This document shows positions 8,605 to 17,865 of a stretch of 64,000 nucleotides of DNA, piece by piece; position 1 is the stretch's first letter, and each line of letters opens with the position of its first letter. The position numbers and the translations under genes were made by a program. The notes beneath the pieces were generated by a model. The model made no database searches and was not told the origin of the DNA. It saw nothing but the letters and a program-made list of their open reading frames with translations. The stretch spans positions 1 through 64,000 of the forward strand of contig JALXDL010000104.1 in NCBI GenBank assembly GCA_026990385.1, read 5' to 3'. The DNA comes from DRKI01 sp011051875 (GTDB taxonomy: Bacteria > Desulfobacterota > Desulfobulbia > Desulfobulbales > Desulfobulbaceae).

Positions 8605-8828
8605 AGGTAATCGTCCATGGCCATGAATCTCCTGCAGGCGTCCCCGACCACCGCCGGAATGCGTTGAATGAAATCCACAGCGGCCGGCCGGGCCGTAAAG
8701 ACGGCCAGGACCACGGTGACGGCCATGCGACAGATCCTCTCCTTGCCCGCAGACAGGCCGGCAGACGGAGAGAGTTCCGGCAGCGGCTCAAACAGTTGGA
8801 AAAGGGCCGGATTGTGGATGGCGTGCAA
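8601..8828 (-). CDS. Hypothetical small protein coupled to the ATP-grasp gene
   Basis: An open frame of 75 codons from a TTG at 8828, ending in a TGA that overlaps the ATG of the ATP-grasp gene (ATGA). The frame stays open upstream to a stop at 8943-8945, and that added part contains a Cys-rich stretch (ICQQCRAEPCSR). The true protein may therefore be about 100-110 residues with a non-ATG start such as CTG near 8930. Third codon positions are GC-rich as in neighbouring genes, and the reading (VTVVLAVFTARPAAVDFIQR) looks protein-like. I do not recognise a family. The four-base overlap is the main reason to list it. Confidence 0.35.
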   Translation of the reverse strand: MHAIHNPALFQLFEPLPELSPSAGLSAGKERICRMAVTVVLAVFTARPAAVDFIQRIPAVVGDACRRFMAMDDYL

Positions 8829-8997
8829 CCGGGCGGCCGGACCGGACCGCTGCGGATCCGGGTGCAGGCGGGAACAAGGCTCTGCCCGGCATTGCTGACA
8901 AATGGCACGCCCGGAAAAAGAGGCGGGCAGATCCGTACGGTGTCATGGGGCGCGCGGGCAGCTGACGGGAAACCGGATGCCACCCGGGGAAAGCCTG

Positions 8998-10032
8998 CTA
9001 TTCCATGACCAGGACCTTTGCCCCGCGGATATGACCTTTTTTCAGTTCCTGCAGCGCCCTGTTGGCCTCTGCAAGGGCATAGGTCTCCACCTCGGGTGTG
9101 ATATCCATCTCTGCGGCAAGCTGAAGGAATTCACGGACATCTGAGCGGCAGACATTGGCAACGGATTTGATCTCTTTCTCCAGCCAGAGGTGACGGGGAT
9201 AGTCAAGCTGGAGGAGAACATCCCGGTCACGGGATTCCTTGCGGATGGCATTGATGACAAGCCGGCCTGCCGGCTCCAGGTGCTCCATGGCAGCCAGGAG
9301 GGGTTTCCAGGCCGGGGTGGTGTCGATGATGGCCCGCAGGGGCGCGGGAGGGGTATCTCCGATATCACCGGCCCATGCCGCGCCCAGCTCCATGGCAAAG
9401 GCCCGCTGGACAGGACTGCGGGCAAAAACAGCGACCGGGCTGTCAGGGTATCGGTGCCGGACCATCTTGAGGACCAGGTGACCGGAACCACCGAATCCGG
9501 TCAGGCCAAGCGGCTGCCCGTTTTCGATTCCGGCAAGGTGCAGGGAACGGTAGCCGATGGCACCGGCACAGAGGAGCGGCGCGGCCTGAATATCGGTGAG
9601 GCTGCCGGGTATGGGGTAGGCAAAGGACTCACCCACCACCATGTACTCGGCATAGCCGCCGTCGGCATCGCGGCCGGTGGCCTTGAACCGGGGGCAGAGA
9701 TTCTCCAGGCCCCGCAGGCAGAACGGGCAGGCTCCGCAGGCGGAAAAGATCCAGGCAACTCCCACCCGGTCCCCGGGACGGAGAGCGGTGACCCACTGGC
9801 CGGCCTGTTCCACCCTGCCGACCACCTGGTGACCGGGAATGACCGGGAGGTGCGGGGGCGGTGTACGCCCCTCGATCTCATCCAGTTCGGTGTGACAGAC
9901 CCCGCAGGCCGACACCCGGACCAGGACCTCGTCCGGTCCTGGTGCCGGAATCTCCACTTCACAGAAATCAAGCGGCTCGGGCTGCTCGGCCAGGTCGGCC
10001 AGGGAGCGCAGGAGCTGGGCCTTCATCATCAT
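8998..10032 (-). CDS. Zinc-dependent alcohol dehydrogenase
   Basis: A 344-residue medium-chain dehydrogenase. The catalytic zinc site is ACGVCHTELDE (near residue 44) with H of IPGHQVVG. The structural zinc site is CGACPFCLRGLENLC (near 100-115). The Rossmann strand is GLTGFGGSGHLVLKM near 180. The closest pattern is the AdhA/YahK type that reduces aldehydes or oxidises alcohols with NAD(P)H. Three consecutive ATG codons start the gene, so the first residue is uncertain by two. The gene stands alone between the small ORF region and a coiled-coil protein, and nothing nearby points to a substrate. Confidence 0.88.
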   Translation of the reverse strand: MMMKAQLLRSLADLAEQPEPLDFCEVEIPAPGPDEVLVRVSACGVCHTELDEIEGRTPPPHLPVIPGHQVVGRVEQAGQWVTALRPGDRVGVAWIFSACGACPFCLRGLENLCPRFKATGRDADGGYAEYMVVGESFAYPIPGSLTDIQAAPLLCAGAIGYRSLHLAGIENGQPLGLTGFGGSGHLVLKMVRHRYPDSPVAVFARSPVQRAFAMELGAAWAGDIGDTPPAPLRAIIDTTPAWKPLLAAMEHLEPAGRLVINAIRKESRDRDVLLQLDYPRHLWLEKEIKSVANVCRSDVREFLQLAAEMDITPEVETYALAEANRALQELKKGHIRGAKVLVME

Positions 10033-10098
10033 GACAGATCGTCCTGCCGGCCTGTCATGACCGCCCGGCAGGACGCCCCCTGTCTGTTTTCCTGACAG

Positions 10099-11292
10099 TT
10101 ACTGGACCGCGGTCCCAGCACCCGGGCCGTCATCCGCGCCCTGGCCCTGGCCCTGTTCCTGCAGCTCGGCCAGCAAGGCGTTCTTGGCTGCAAGCTCCTT
10201 GACCAGTTCCTGGTTCTCGCTCCGCAGTTCCTGCAGGGTATCCTGCTGTTCAGCGATCTTGGAGAGCAGCACATTCATGTTGATCCTGACACTGTCAAGC
10301 TCATTGCTGACCTCTTCGAGGGCGGCATTCTTCTCCTCAACGATCTTCTCCAGGCCGACCACCTGGGCCTTGGCCGCCTCCAGCTCGTGCTCGAGCATGG
10401 ATTTGGGCTGCCGGGCCAGCTCGGCCTGCCTGACGGTTTCGGCCAGCTTGTCTTCCAGTTCCTTGACCCTGGCCTCGGCTGCTTCCAGCTTGTCCTGCAC
10501 CAGGGCCAGTTTCTGCTCCGCCTCCCGGACCGCTTGGTTATCGGCCATGGCCTTTTCCATGGCAGCGACCTTCTCCGCCGTCTCCTGTTTCAGGGCAGCC
10601 ATCTGCTGTTCCAGCTCGGCGATCCTGGCACTCTTCTCCTCGACCTGTGCCCGCAGGGCCTCCATCTGGCCGGACTCCTGCTGCAAACCCTTCTGCAGGG
10701 TGGCAAGCTGCCCGGTACGCTCTTCAAGCTGCTGCCTCAGTTCCGCAACCAGCTTCTCCTTTTCGGCAAGCTGGCCCTTGAGAGGATTGACCAGCTTTTC
10801 CATCTCTTTGATCTTCTGCTGCAGGAGCGCAACCTGGATATTCTTCTCCTTCAGGCGCTGCTGGAGCGAGGCAAGCCGTCCCTGCTTTTCCTTGCTCTGC
10901 GCCTGACCGGCCGCCAGTTTACCGGCCTCCGCCCTGGCCTGTTCCAGGGCCTTCTTCAGTTCGGCCACCTTCTGGTTCAGTTTCTGGACCTCGGCGTTCC
11001 GCCCCGTGACCCTGGCCTCAAGCCCCTTGTTGGTCTTCCGTAACTCCACCAGCTCCTTGCGGGCCTTGGCGATCTGCTCACCGGCGACAGCCAGTTGCTT
11101 GCGCAGTGCAACGACCTGGTCCTGTTCCTGCTGCTTCACCTCGGTCTGCCGGCCGCGAAGGGCCTCGATCTCGGCTGTGGCCTTCTTCAGCTGTTTTTTC
11201 AGTATCCTGGAATTGTTATTTCCCACTGATCCCCAGATGGACGCGAGGATCACCAGTCCCGCCAGAATGGCGATGATCAGATTCTTGTTCAT
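10099..11292 (-). CDS. Membrane-anchored long coiled-coil protein
   Basis: A 397-residue protein with one N-terminal membrane anchor (LIIAILAGLVILASIWGSVG, residues 5-24). It is followed by an almost unbroken heptad-rich, Glu/Lys/Gln/Leu coiled coil to about residue 385, then a short Gly/Gln-rich tail. No enzymatic domain is visible. The start has an AAGGAAGGGGG ribosome site. The topology predicts a rod on the periplasmic or cytoplasmic side of the inner membrane. It lies downstream of the TPR lipoprotein and PBP genes on the same strand, so a structural role in the envelope is a reasonable inference. Similarity to SMC or tropomyosin by composition alone would be misleading. Confidence 0.75.
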   Translation of the reverse strand: MNKNLIIAILAGLVILASIWGSVGNNNSRILKKQLKKATAEIEALRGRQTEVKQQEQDQVVALRKQLAVAGEQIAKARKELVELRKTNKGLEARVTGRNAEVQKLNQKVAELKKALEQARAEAGKLAAGQAQSKEKQGRLASLQQRLKEKNIQVALLQQKIKEMEKLVNPLKGQLAEKEKLVAELRQQLEERTGQLATLQKGLQQESGQMEALRAQVEEKSARIAELEQQMAALKQETAEKVAAMEKAMADNQAVREAEQKLALVQDKLEAAEARVKELEDKLAETVRQAELARQPKSMLEHELEAAKAQVVGLEKIVEEKNAALEEVSNELDSVRINMNVLLSKIAEQQDTLQELRSENQELVKELAAKNALLAELQEQGQGQGADDGPGAGTAVQ

Positions 11293-11539
11293 TGGCCCCC
11301 TTCCTTGCTGTTCTGTTGTTAATCCGCAGATGACCGTCCCGGCGCACCGGGGCGGTACTCTTTCATGGTTCCATTGACACTGACTTCAACCTAAATCGAG
11401 GGTTGTGCTCACCTGGACACTGTAAAAAAAGAAGACCATTTAATCAGTTATCTTTTTTCATTTGCTGGTGAAAGCAACGCTCGAATCAGGGCTCGGTTTC
11501 GGCCCAGGTTCAAAACCAGGTCCTGCCCTCACCGGCCGC

Positions 11540-13420
11540 TCATGGTGCGGCGCTGTTGCCAGCCGGACCCTGGACACCGTCTCCGCCGAATGATGGCGCC
11601 GCGGGTTCCACTGCGGGTCGGGTCAGAGGTTCCATCCCGGGCGAAGCAGTGACACCGGCCCCGGCCTCTCCCGCCGGTCTCCGGCCTTCGACCGTTTCCG
11701 GCCCGGTGAGAAGGGCGGGATCAATGGCCTTGAGTTCCTCCTCGATACGGGCCAGGTTCCGCTTCACCTTGTCGATCAGTTCCGACTGGGGATACTTGAC
11801 CAGGATGCCCTGCAGGAGGTTGCGGGAGGCGAGCAGCAGCTTGATCCTGCTCTGCTGGTCATGGGTGCGGTTTGCACGGACAAAAAGCTCCGCGGCCCGC
11901 TGCCGGTCCTCCTGCGCGGCCAGGCGCGCCGCCTCGTCAATACGGGCACGGGCCCTGGCGTCGTAGGTGGTGCCCAGCAGCTTGCTGAAGGCCTCGATGG
12001 CCTTGTCATACTCCCGGGCCTCGAGGTGGGTCATGGCCGTGTTCCAGTTCTCCTGCAGGGCCTGCTCCCTGACCAGCCGCTCGGTCTCGATGGCGATGGA
12101 TTCGGCCGTGGTCAGCTCCCCGGTCCTGGTTTTCAGTTCCTCCTGCTTGTCCAGGGGAAGGATATCACGAGGAATACGCTCAATGAGCAGCAGCGCCTCC
12201 TGGAACTTCTTTTCTTTTTCCAGGGCATCCACCCGCGCCATCAGGTCACTGAACCACTTTTCCGCCAGCTTGCGGGACTCTTCCACGATGTAATCGGCAC
12301 TGGAGGAGACCGGCGAATAGGGATAGGTCTCCACGAACTTCTCTGCCTGCTGCACCACCTTGAAACCATCCCGGTCCGGATTGTAGGCAAGATAGCTCCT
12401 GAGCAACGCCGCATAGGCCTTGACCTCCTCGCCCTGCTGGTCACTGACCTTGAGGGCGGCGAGCTGCTGGCGGGCCCACTCGTTCTTCTCGCCCAGGTCC
12501 TTGTAGATGCGCATGATCTCCTCGTACCGTTCGCGGGCCGCATCATAGACGTCCAGGCCGAAGTTCAGGTCGCCCAGCAACTGCATGAGCCGGAACTCCC
12601 GCTGGGCCTGGTCCTTCTTTCTGATCGCGGCCAGGAGATCGGAGAAGATCTTACGAGCATCTGCCTCCCGGTGGTTTTTCATGAGGGCGATGCCGTACTG
12701 GTAGGTGGCCTCAAAGGGCGCCTCAACACCGGGGGCAAGCGGGAGCTTCTCGTAGAGGGTGATGACCCGGTCATACTCCGCCTTCCCGGCCGCATCGCTG
12801 ATCTCTTCGGCCGCCTTGCGCACCGCGCTGCTCCTGGACCCCTCGATCCACTGCGGCGTCTCGCCGCCATCGGCCAGGAGGCGGGAACAGTCGCTCTCCA
12901 GGTATTCGATATCACGCTTCTCCAGATCAAGAAGCGCGCTGCCGGCCAGGAGCTGGGCGCTGCTGATGGAGCGTTTTCCAAGCAGGCGCTGATGGAGGGC
13001 GTTGTAGCCCAGCAGGATATCATGCAACTGCTGGCGGCAGGAGTTGATCCTGTCCACCTGGTCCTGGTCAAGATGCAGGCTCGCGGCCCGCCTGTTGAGT
13101 TCCTTCCAGGAATTCAGCTTCTGCTCATAGGAAAAAATACGATCATTGATCAGGGTCAGGGCCGGCATGAGCACATCGTTGTCCGCCACTGATTCGGCAG
13201 GCCGGGCAGAGTCCATGGGCTCCGGCTGTCGGACACCGGGCTGCGGCGTCGGTCGTGCCGGCCGGCGGACAGGCTGCTGCTCAATGGCGGCCTCCCGCCT
13301 GGCCCTGGCCTCGTAGGGAGAAACCATGCGCCTGTCCGTTACACAGCCGGCAAGCAGGGTCAGGGAAAGGGCCGAGGAAAACAGCAGCACAGCAGCCTTT
13401 GCAATGGATGGATTCGACAT
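11540..13420 (-). CDS. TPR-containing outer-membrane-type lipoprotein
   Basis: A 626-residue lipoprotein. The signal peptide ends in the lipobox LLAGC with C26 as the lipidated residue. Residue 27 is Val rather than Asp, which would favour outer-membrane sorting. A Pro/Arg-rich linker (30-70) follows, then helical repeat segments of tetratricopeptide type at about 200-350 and 430-560, such as HLEAREYDKAIEAFSKLLG. The C-terminus is Pro/Gly/Ala-rich. No catalytic motif is visible. An AGGAAGAG ribosome site precedes the ATG. It sits between a class A PBP and a coiled-coil membrane protein, so it may be a scaffold or activator for peptidoglycan synthesis, comparable in concept to LpoA. This is inference only. 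Confidence 0.78.
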   Translation of the reverse strand: MSNPSIAKAAVLLFSSALSLTLLAGCVTDRRMVSPYEARARREAAIEQQPVRRPARPTPQPGVRQPEPMDSARPAESVADNDVLMPALTLINDRIFSYEQKLNSWKELNRRAASLHLDQDQVDRINSCRQQLHDILLGYNALHQRLLGKRSISSAQLLAGSALLDLEKRDIEYLESDCSRLLADGGETPQWIEGSRSSAVRKAAEEISDAAGKAEYDRVITLYEKLPLAPGVEAPFEATYQYGIALMKNHREADARKIFSDLLAAIRKKDQAQREFRLMQLLGDLNFGLDVYDAARERYEEIMRIYKDLGEKNEWARQQLAALKVSDQQGEEVKAYAALLRSYLAYNPDRDGFKVVQQAEKFVETYPYSPVSSSADYIVEESRKLAEKWFSDLMARVDALEKEKKFQEALLLIERIPRDILPLDKQEELKTRTGELTTAESIAIETERLVREQALQENWNTAMTHLEAREYDKAIEAFSKLLGTTYDARARARIDEAARLAAQEDRQRAAELFVRANRTHDQQSRIKLLLASRNLLQGILVKYPQSELIDKVKRNLARIEEELKAIDPALLTGPETVEGRRPAGEAGAGVTASPGMEPLTRPAVEPAAPSFGGDGVQGPAGNSAAP

Positions 13421-13846
13421 GACGGATCTCTTCCTGGCTTGCGGGGTCAGTTTTGCACCTGTCCGGCAATATCAAAACAACTGGCTGTATCAGAAGAACT
13501 GACTGTACCCTGCAGTGAGCGTGCCGCCGGGATTGCCACCCCGTCCCGGATCTGCCTTGCCTTGCGGTGTTCCATGCAGGCAGAACTCCAATGAAACATC
13601 GAAGGATCGCATCCCGGGCACAATGAAAACCGCTCAACTGCGGTGTGATCATTCATTGATTTTTCCTTCCGGCACCGGACAGATACTCAATTACGAAGAA
13701 TATCAAATAACACAGGCGCGGACAATCGCTTTCTGCAGAAAAACGAATTTCCCGATCCGGCTGGTCCACCGGGGCTTCGAAAGCGGGGCCGTTCCATCCC
13801 CGGCGGCAGCTCACAGCAGGATCCATCCCCTGGCATTGCTGATCTG
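13421..13846. other. Intergenic region between PBP and TPR lipoprotein genes
   Basis: 426 bases without a supported gene. It contains a possible minus-strand promoter at 13697-13725, which would allow the lipoprotein to be transcribed separately from the PBP. I found no clear intrinsic terminator for the PBP gene. Confidence 0.5.
13697..13725 (-). promoter_or_regulatory. Possible sigma70-type promoter upstream of the TPR lipoprotein
   Basis: On the minus strand TTGTCC (13725-13720) and TATTCT (13702-13697) each match the consensus at four of six positions, with an exact 17-base spacer in a locally AT-rich stretch. The leader to the ATG at 13420 would be about 270 bases, which is long. The match is moderate. 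Confidence 0.3.
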
Positions 13847-16800
13847 CTACCGCTGATCACCGGATATCGAGCGGGGGACATCCGTCGTGTCCGCGGCATC
13901 GGGCTGGCCGCCCTCCTGGAGATTCCGCCAGAAGGGCTGAAAGAAACGGGCCGGCTCGAAAACACCGTCCACCACCCGGCCATGGCTCAGGATCACCGGG
14001 GACAATGGCGGCACCAGCGTCTTCCTGGCGCCGCGGCCCGGCAGGACCAGGCCGCCCCGGTCGGGATCCACGGGTACGAACAGTTCACCGGTGTCGGGAT
14101 AGCGGAGCCTAAGCCCGTTGAAGGTCAGGTCCACCGGATCGACCCGGTCGCCAACCCGGTCGCGGCGCAGGATGCCGGAGGCAATGTCGCACCAGGCCGG
14201 CAGGGCGCCCGTGGCGCCGGTGATATGGGTCGTGCCGCGGACCATGGGCGCGTTGTCGTCATACCCCACGTAGGTCCCCACGGTACAGCCGCCGTCCAGG
14301 ACCATGGTCGAGGCATCGTCTGCGGCCAGCGCAGGCACAAAACCGAGAAAGGCGGCGTTGCGGAACCGGTTGGCGGTGCCGGTCTTGCCAAGCAGCGGCA
14401 CGGCAAGGTCCAGTTCGGCCAGGGCCTTTTCCCGCTCCGGGTCGTCACTCTGCAGACGCACATGACGGGTTGCATACCGGCCGGTGCCATACTCGACCAC
14501 GTTCTGAAGGACATTGGCGATGGCGGCCGATGTCCTCTGGTCAAAGACCCGGGTGGCTCCGACCTGCCGGGAATAGACCACCATTCCACCGGGCGCCTCG
14601 ATGCGCTCGATGATATCCAGCCCATGCCGGCCGCCGGCCGCCTCCCGGTTCCCGGCCCCGTTTCCCGCGGCCTGGGCGCGCGATTCGCTGCGTAGGCCGG
14701 TGACCAGGGTCTCATACATCCGGACCGCTTCGGCCAGGGTGACCACATTGGAGCCGAGGGGAAAAGAGAGCACCGGTTCAAGGCGGCTGCTGATCCCGGT
14801 CTCCCGGGCCAGCCGCATCAGGTACTGGAGACCGACCATGACCCGGTAGTCCCGGACATTGGCCAGCACCTCCATGCTGTAGGGTTTCTTCCCGGCAAGA
14901 CCGGCCAGTTCCTGCTCCATCTGGCTGCTGACCTGGGCATAGGCCCCGGTGCTGAGCAGCCCGTCGAGACGGACCCGGTTCCAGAACCGCTGCCGCTCAT
15001 CGGGATTCATCTCCAGGAGATGATCTACGATGCTCCTGTCATCAAGGGGGTACCAGTCATCCTCGGGCTGACGGGCCAGGGTGAAGACCACCCGGCCCTG
15101 GCCGTCGCGGAAAAAGGCTCCGGCCGGTCGCGGAGGCGGCTGCCACGACCGGAAGAAGGAAAACAGGTCTTCCTCGTGACGGCGCAGCCTGTCAAAGTAG
15201 AGGGGCATCCTGAAAAAGGCGGCCTGCACCGGCGCCAGGGCGAGAAAATTGGCCCGCAGCAGTCGACGCCGGAAGAGCAGTTCCGCCCGTTCGCGCTTCT
15301 TGATGTCCTTGCGGGCGAGTTTCTCTGATATCTCGTCGATGAACCGGTCAAAATGCAGACCATAGGGCAGCTGGCGCAGCTCCTGGTATTCCCCGGCCCG
15401 ATCCTCGAACAGAAAATCCGCCTCCAGGAGCTGCACGGCCCGGTCATAGGCCGCCCGGCGCAGGGTGTCCTGGTTGACCACAATGCCGAACCGGTCACGG
15501 ATACGCCCTTTGAAGCTCTGGTAACTCTCTTCGCCGTTTTCCGTTTTCCTCGGCGCCATGTCCAGCAGGGAGGCCACCTCCCGCAGACGCGGCGGCGTGA
15601 GCTGATCGGCCAGGTGATAGAGCAGCCAGACCGCGGCAACGTTCTCCGATGTCACTCCGGCCCAGCTCATGGAGACAAAAGCAAAGGGACTGTGGTGGTC
15701 CGGACGGGGGAAATAGGGCCGATCCATGAAGACAAAGACATTGCGCCGGTTGTCCAGCCGGTCGGTGGTGTTCCAGCCCAGCTGCAGGGCGGCAGCGAAC
15801 AGGAACGGCTTGAAGGTGGACCCCATGAGCCTCCGTGCATCGATGGCCCGGTTGAAATACCGGTTTTCCATGCCGCCGGCCATGGCCAGGATCGCTCCCT
15901 TCCTCGCCACCAGGGCCGCGCCCTGCACCCTGGGGAACCGTTCCAGCTCCAGCAACGGTGTCCCGTCCCCGCCGAGCCCGCGCACGCTGACATAGACCCG
16001 GTCCCCCACCTTGAGCTGCTGCAGCAGGTGGTCGAAATCCCGGGCCCCGGCCCTGGTCCACCGCTTGTCACGGTACCTGGCCAGGGCGGTCACCAGCCGC
16101 TCCAGCCCCTGCCGGTCGATGATCCCTGCCGGCCGCTTGTCACCGAGATCGATCCGGATGACCGGCCCCTTTGCACCGCCGGTCTCGACCGCGGCAATGG
16201 TGCCGAAGAGAAAGCTGCGCGGCTCCAGGTCGGAATCGCCCTGGTAGGCGAGGGCCGCATATTCCTTTTGCACCTGGTCTCGTTCATAGCCGCGCAGACG
16301 GACATCAAGACGGGAAAGGTCCCTGCGCAGGGCATAGAGGGTGCTCTCCTGCAGGTCGTGGTCCACCGAGGTGATGATGCGCACCCCGGAGGTGGAGACA
16401 TTGGAAATGCCGTGTTCCTCCAGGGCATCGGCAATGGCCGGACTGGCAAGATCATCCTTGACCATGTCCATGATGGTGTTCAGGGCAAATGTCATCCTGC
16501 CCTGCCTGAACTCGAGATCGCTGGTCATGGCCGCCTGGTACCGGGCCTGGGTGATCATGCCGTTCCTGAGCATCTTGCCCAGCACATAGGACACCCGTTC
16601 CCGGGCCCGCTTGCGGACCAGCCCGGGCCGGTTCCTGTTGCGCTTGGTAAAGGGGTTGTAGTACGCGGGCCGCTTGACACTGCCGGCGATGAAGGCACAC
16701 TCGACCAGGGTCAGGTCCTCTGGCTCCTTGTCAAAATAGTAGCGGGCAGCGACCCCCAGGCCGTGCCCGTTGCCGGAGACGAAGAACTGGTTGCTGTAGA

Positions 16801-17302
16801 ACTCGAGAATCTTCTCCTTGGGATAGCGGTACTCAAGGCGCAGCGCATAAAGCAGCTCCTTGAGCTTGGCCCGGTAGCTGCGGGACTGCCGCTTGAACAG
16901 GTTCTTGGCTGTCTGCTGGGTGATGGTGGAACCACCCTGCACCACCCTTCCGGCCCTGATGTTGGCGATCATGGCCCTGGCGATGCCCGGAAAATCGATA
17001 CCGTGATGATGAAAGAACTGGTCATCCTCGGCCGCGACAATGGCATTGATGAAATCGCGGGGAATCTGGTCATAGGTCAGGTACTGCCGGTGGATACCCT
17101 GGAAGAGAACGCCGATCTTCTGCTGACCGTCGCGGTAGTACACCGGGCTCTCGCGGGCGAGGATCCTGGCGATGTTGGCCTCTTCGATCTCGGGGCCCGG
17201 ATTGATCACCACCAGGTAATAGAGTGCCGCACCGCCGCCCGCCAGGGCAAGGATGGCGACAAAGAAAAGGATAAGCGCGAAATATTTCAGAAAACGGAGC
17301 AT
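13847..17302 (-). CDS. Class A penicillin-binding protein (bifunctional PBP1A-type), unusually long
   Basis: An 1151-residue peptidoglycan synthase anchored by a transmembrane helix at residues 6-30. The GT51 glycosyltransferase domain follows, with E92 in AAEDDQFFHHHG and RAGRVVQGGSTITQQTAKNL. The transpeptidase domain has S495-T-F-K in MGSTFKPFLF, the SEN motif in WAGVTSENVA, and KTG in LLGKTGTANRF late in the protein. All catalytic motifs look intact. Usual PBP1A lengths are about 750-850 residues; the extra 300 or so lie mainly between the SEN and KTG motifs, in a helical region (residues about 580-900). The gene is upstream of the TPR lipoprotein, a possible cofactor. A short hydrophobic anchor and no OB domain are noticeable. 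Confidence 0.9.
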   Translation of the reverse strand: MLRFLKYFALILFFVAILALAGGGAALYYLVVINPGPEIEEANIARILARESPVYYRDGQQKIGVLFQGIHRQYLTYDQIPRDFINAIVAAEDDQFFHHHGIDFPGIARAMIANIRAGRVVQGGSTITQQTAKNLFKRQSRSYRAKLKELLYALRLEYRYPKEKILEFYSNQFFVSGNGHGLGVAARYYFDKEPEDLTLVECAFIAGSVKRPAYYNPFTKRNRNRPGLVRKRARERVSYVLGKMLRNGMITQARYQAAMTSDLEFRQGRMTFALNTIMDMVKDDLASPAIADALEEHGISNVSTSGVRIITSVDHDLQESTLYALRRDLSRLDVRLRGYERDQVQKEYAALAYQGDSDLEPRSFLFGTIAAVETGGAKGPVIRIDLGDKRPAGIIDRQGLERLVTALARYRDKRWTRAGARDFDHLLQQLKVGDRVYVSVRGLGGDGTPLLELERFPRVQGAALVARKGAILAMAGGMENRYFNRAIDARRLMGSTFKPFLFAAALQLGWNTTDRLDNRRNVFVFMDRPYFPRPDHHSPFAFVSMSWAGVTSENVAAVWLLYHLADQLTPPRLREVASLLDMAPRKTENGEESYQSFKGRIRDRFGIVVNQDTLRRAAYDRAVQLLEADFLFEDRAGEYQELRQLPYGLHFDRFIDEISEKLARKDIKKRERAELLFRRRLLRANFLALAPVQAAFFRMPLYFDRLRRHEEDLFSFFRSWQPPPRPAGAFFRDGQGRVVFTLARQPEDDWYPLDDRSIVDHLLEMNPDERQRFWNRVRLDGLLSTGAYAQVSSQMEQELAGLAGKKPYSMEVLANVRDYRVMVGLQYLMRLARETGISSRLEPVLSFPLGSNVVTLAEAVRMYETLVTGLRSESRAQAAGNGAGNREAAGGRHGLDIIERIEAPGGMVVYSRQVGATRVFDQRTSAAIANVLQNVVEYGTGRYATRHVRLQSDDPEREKALAELDLAVPLLGKTGTANRFRNAAFLGFVPALAADDASTMVLDGGCTVGTYVGYDDNAPMVRGTTHITGATGALPAWCDIASGILRRDRVGDRVDPVDLTFNGLRLRYPDTGELFVPVDPDRGGLVLPGRGARKTLVPPLSPVILSHGRVVDGVFEPARFFQPFWRNLQEGGQPDAADTTDVPRSISGDQR

Positions 17303-17865
17303 GGATACGGCCGGGACCTAGCAGGATAGGGCAATCCTCCGGGGCCTGGAAGGGCTTCGCCGGGAGATCGTCATGACAGTCGGATTGTTCAGCGTTCGGG
17401 CCGGAGCACCCGCCACCGGGTCTGGCAGCCGGACCTGGTGGCGATCAGGGGCCTGTGCCCGGGCAGCCGGTCCGGGCCCGGCTGCCCGCCGTGGCGGGAG
17501 CGACGCCCTGCACCCGATCGTTTAGGCCGGGTCTGGAAATCTGATCCGGTCATGCTGGTTTATAAAGTATTCAGGAGGAACTGCAAGTTTTTTTGTACGG
17601 TGTCACTGGGCACCCCATCGGCACGCGCCCGGTCCGGGCCTGGTCCTTATCATGACCGCGGGACGGATTGCCGGACACGGACTGTCAATTATGTGTTCTG
17701 ATTTCATGATTTTTCCGGAAAGTTGCATTTTTTATTGTACAAAGCCATACTTTAATGTTAGAAATCGTGTGATAATAATGGGTTGCGGACAAGTTGCCGA
17801 CTAAGCCACCAGAACCATTTATAAACTTCAGCAAACCATCTCTTTTTCCAGTCAATACGATCCCC
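17303..17865. other. Divergent intergenic region between PBP and lytic transglycosylase
   Basis: 563 bases without a supported gene. The left half is GC-rich and holds a strong hairpin (17460-17488). The right part (about 17690-17790) is markedly AT-rich and is the likely promoter zone of the plus-strand transglycosylase. The best guess there is TTGCAT (17723-17728), 17 bases, CATACT (17746-17751), which is weak. Both peptidoglycan genes read outward from here, so shared control is plausible. Confidence 0.5.
17460..17488. repeat. Perfect 11-bp hairpin in the PBP/MltD intergenic region
   Basis: CGGGCAGCCGG and CCGGCTGCCCG are exact inverse complements separated by seven bases. No T tract follows. 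Possible RNA hairpin or protein-binding dyad; function unknown. Confidence 0.4.

Noticed and set aside
11293..11539. AT-rich T tracts after the TPR lipoprotein as an intrinsic terminator
   Set aside because: T runs exist on the minus strand, but no stable hairpin directly precedes them.
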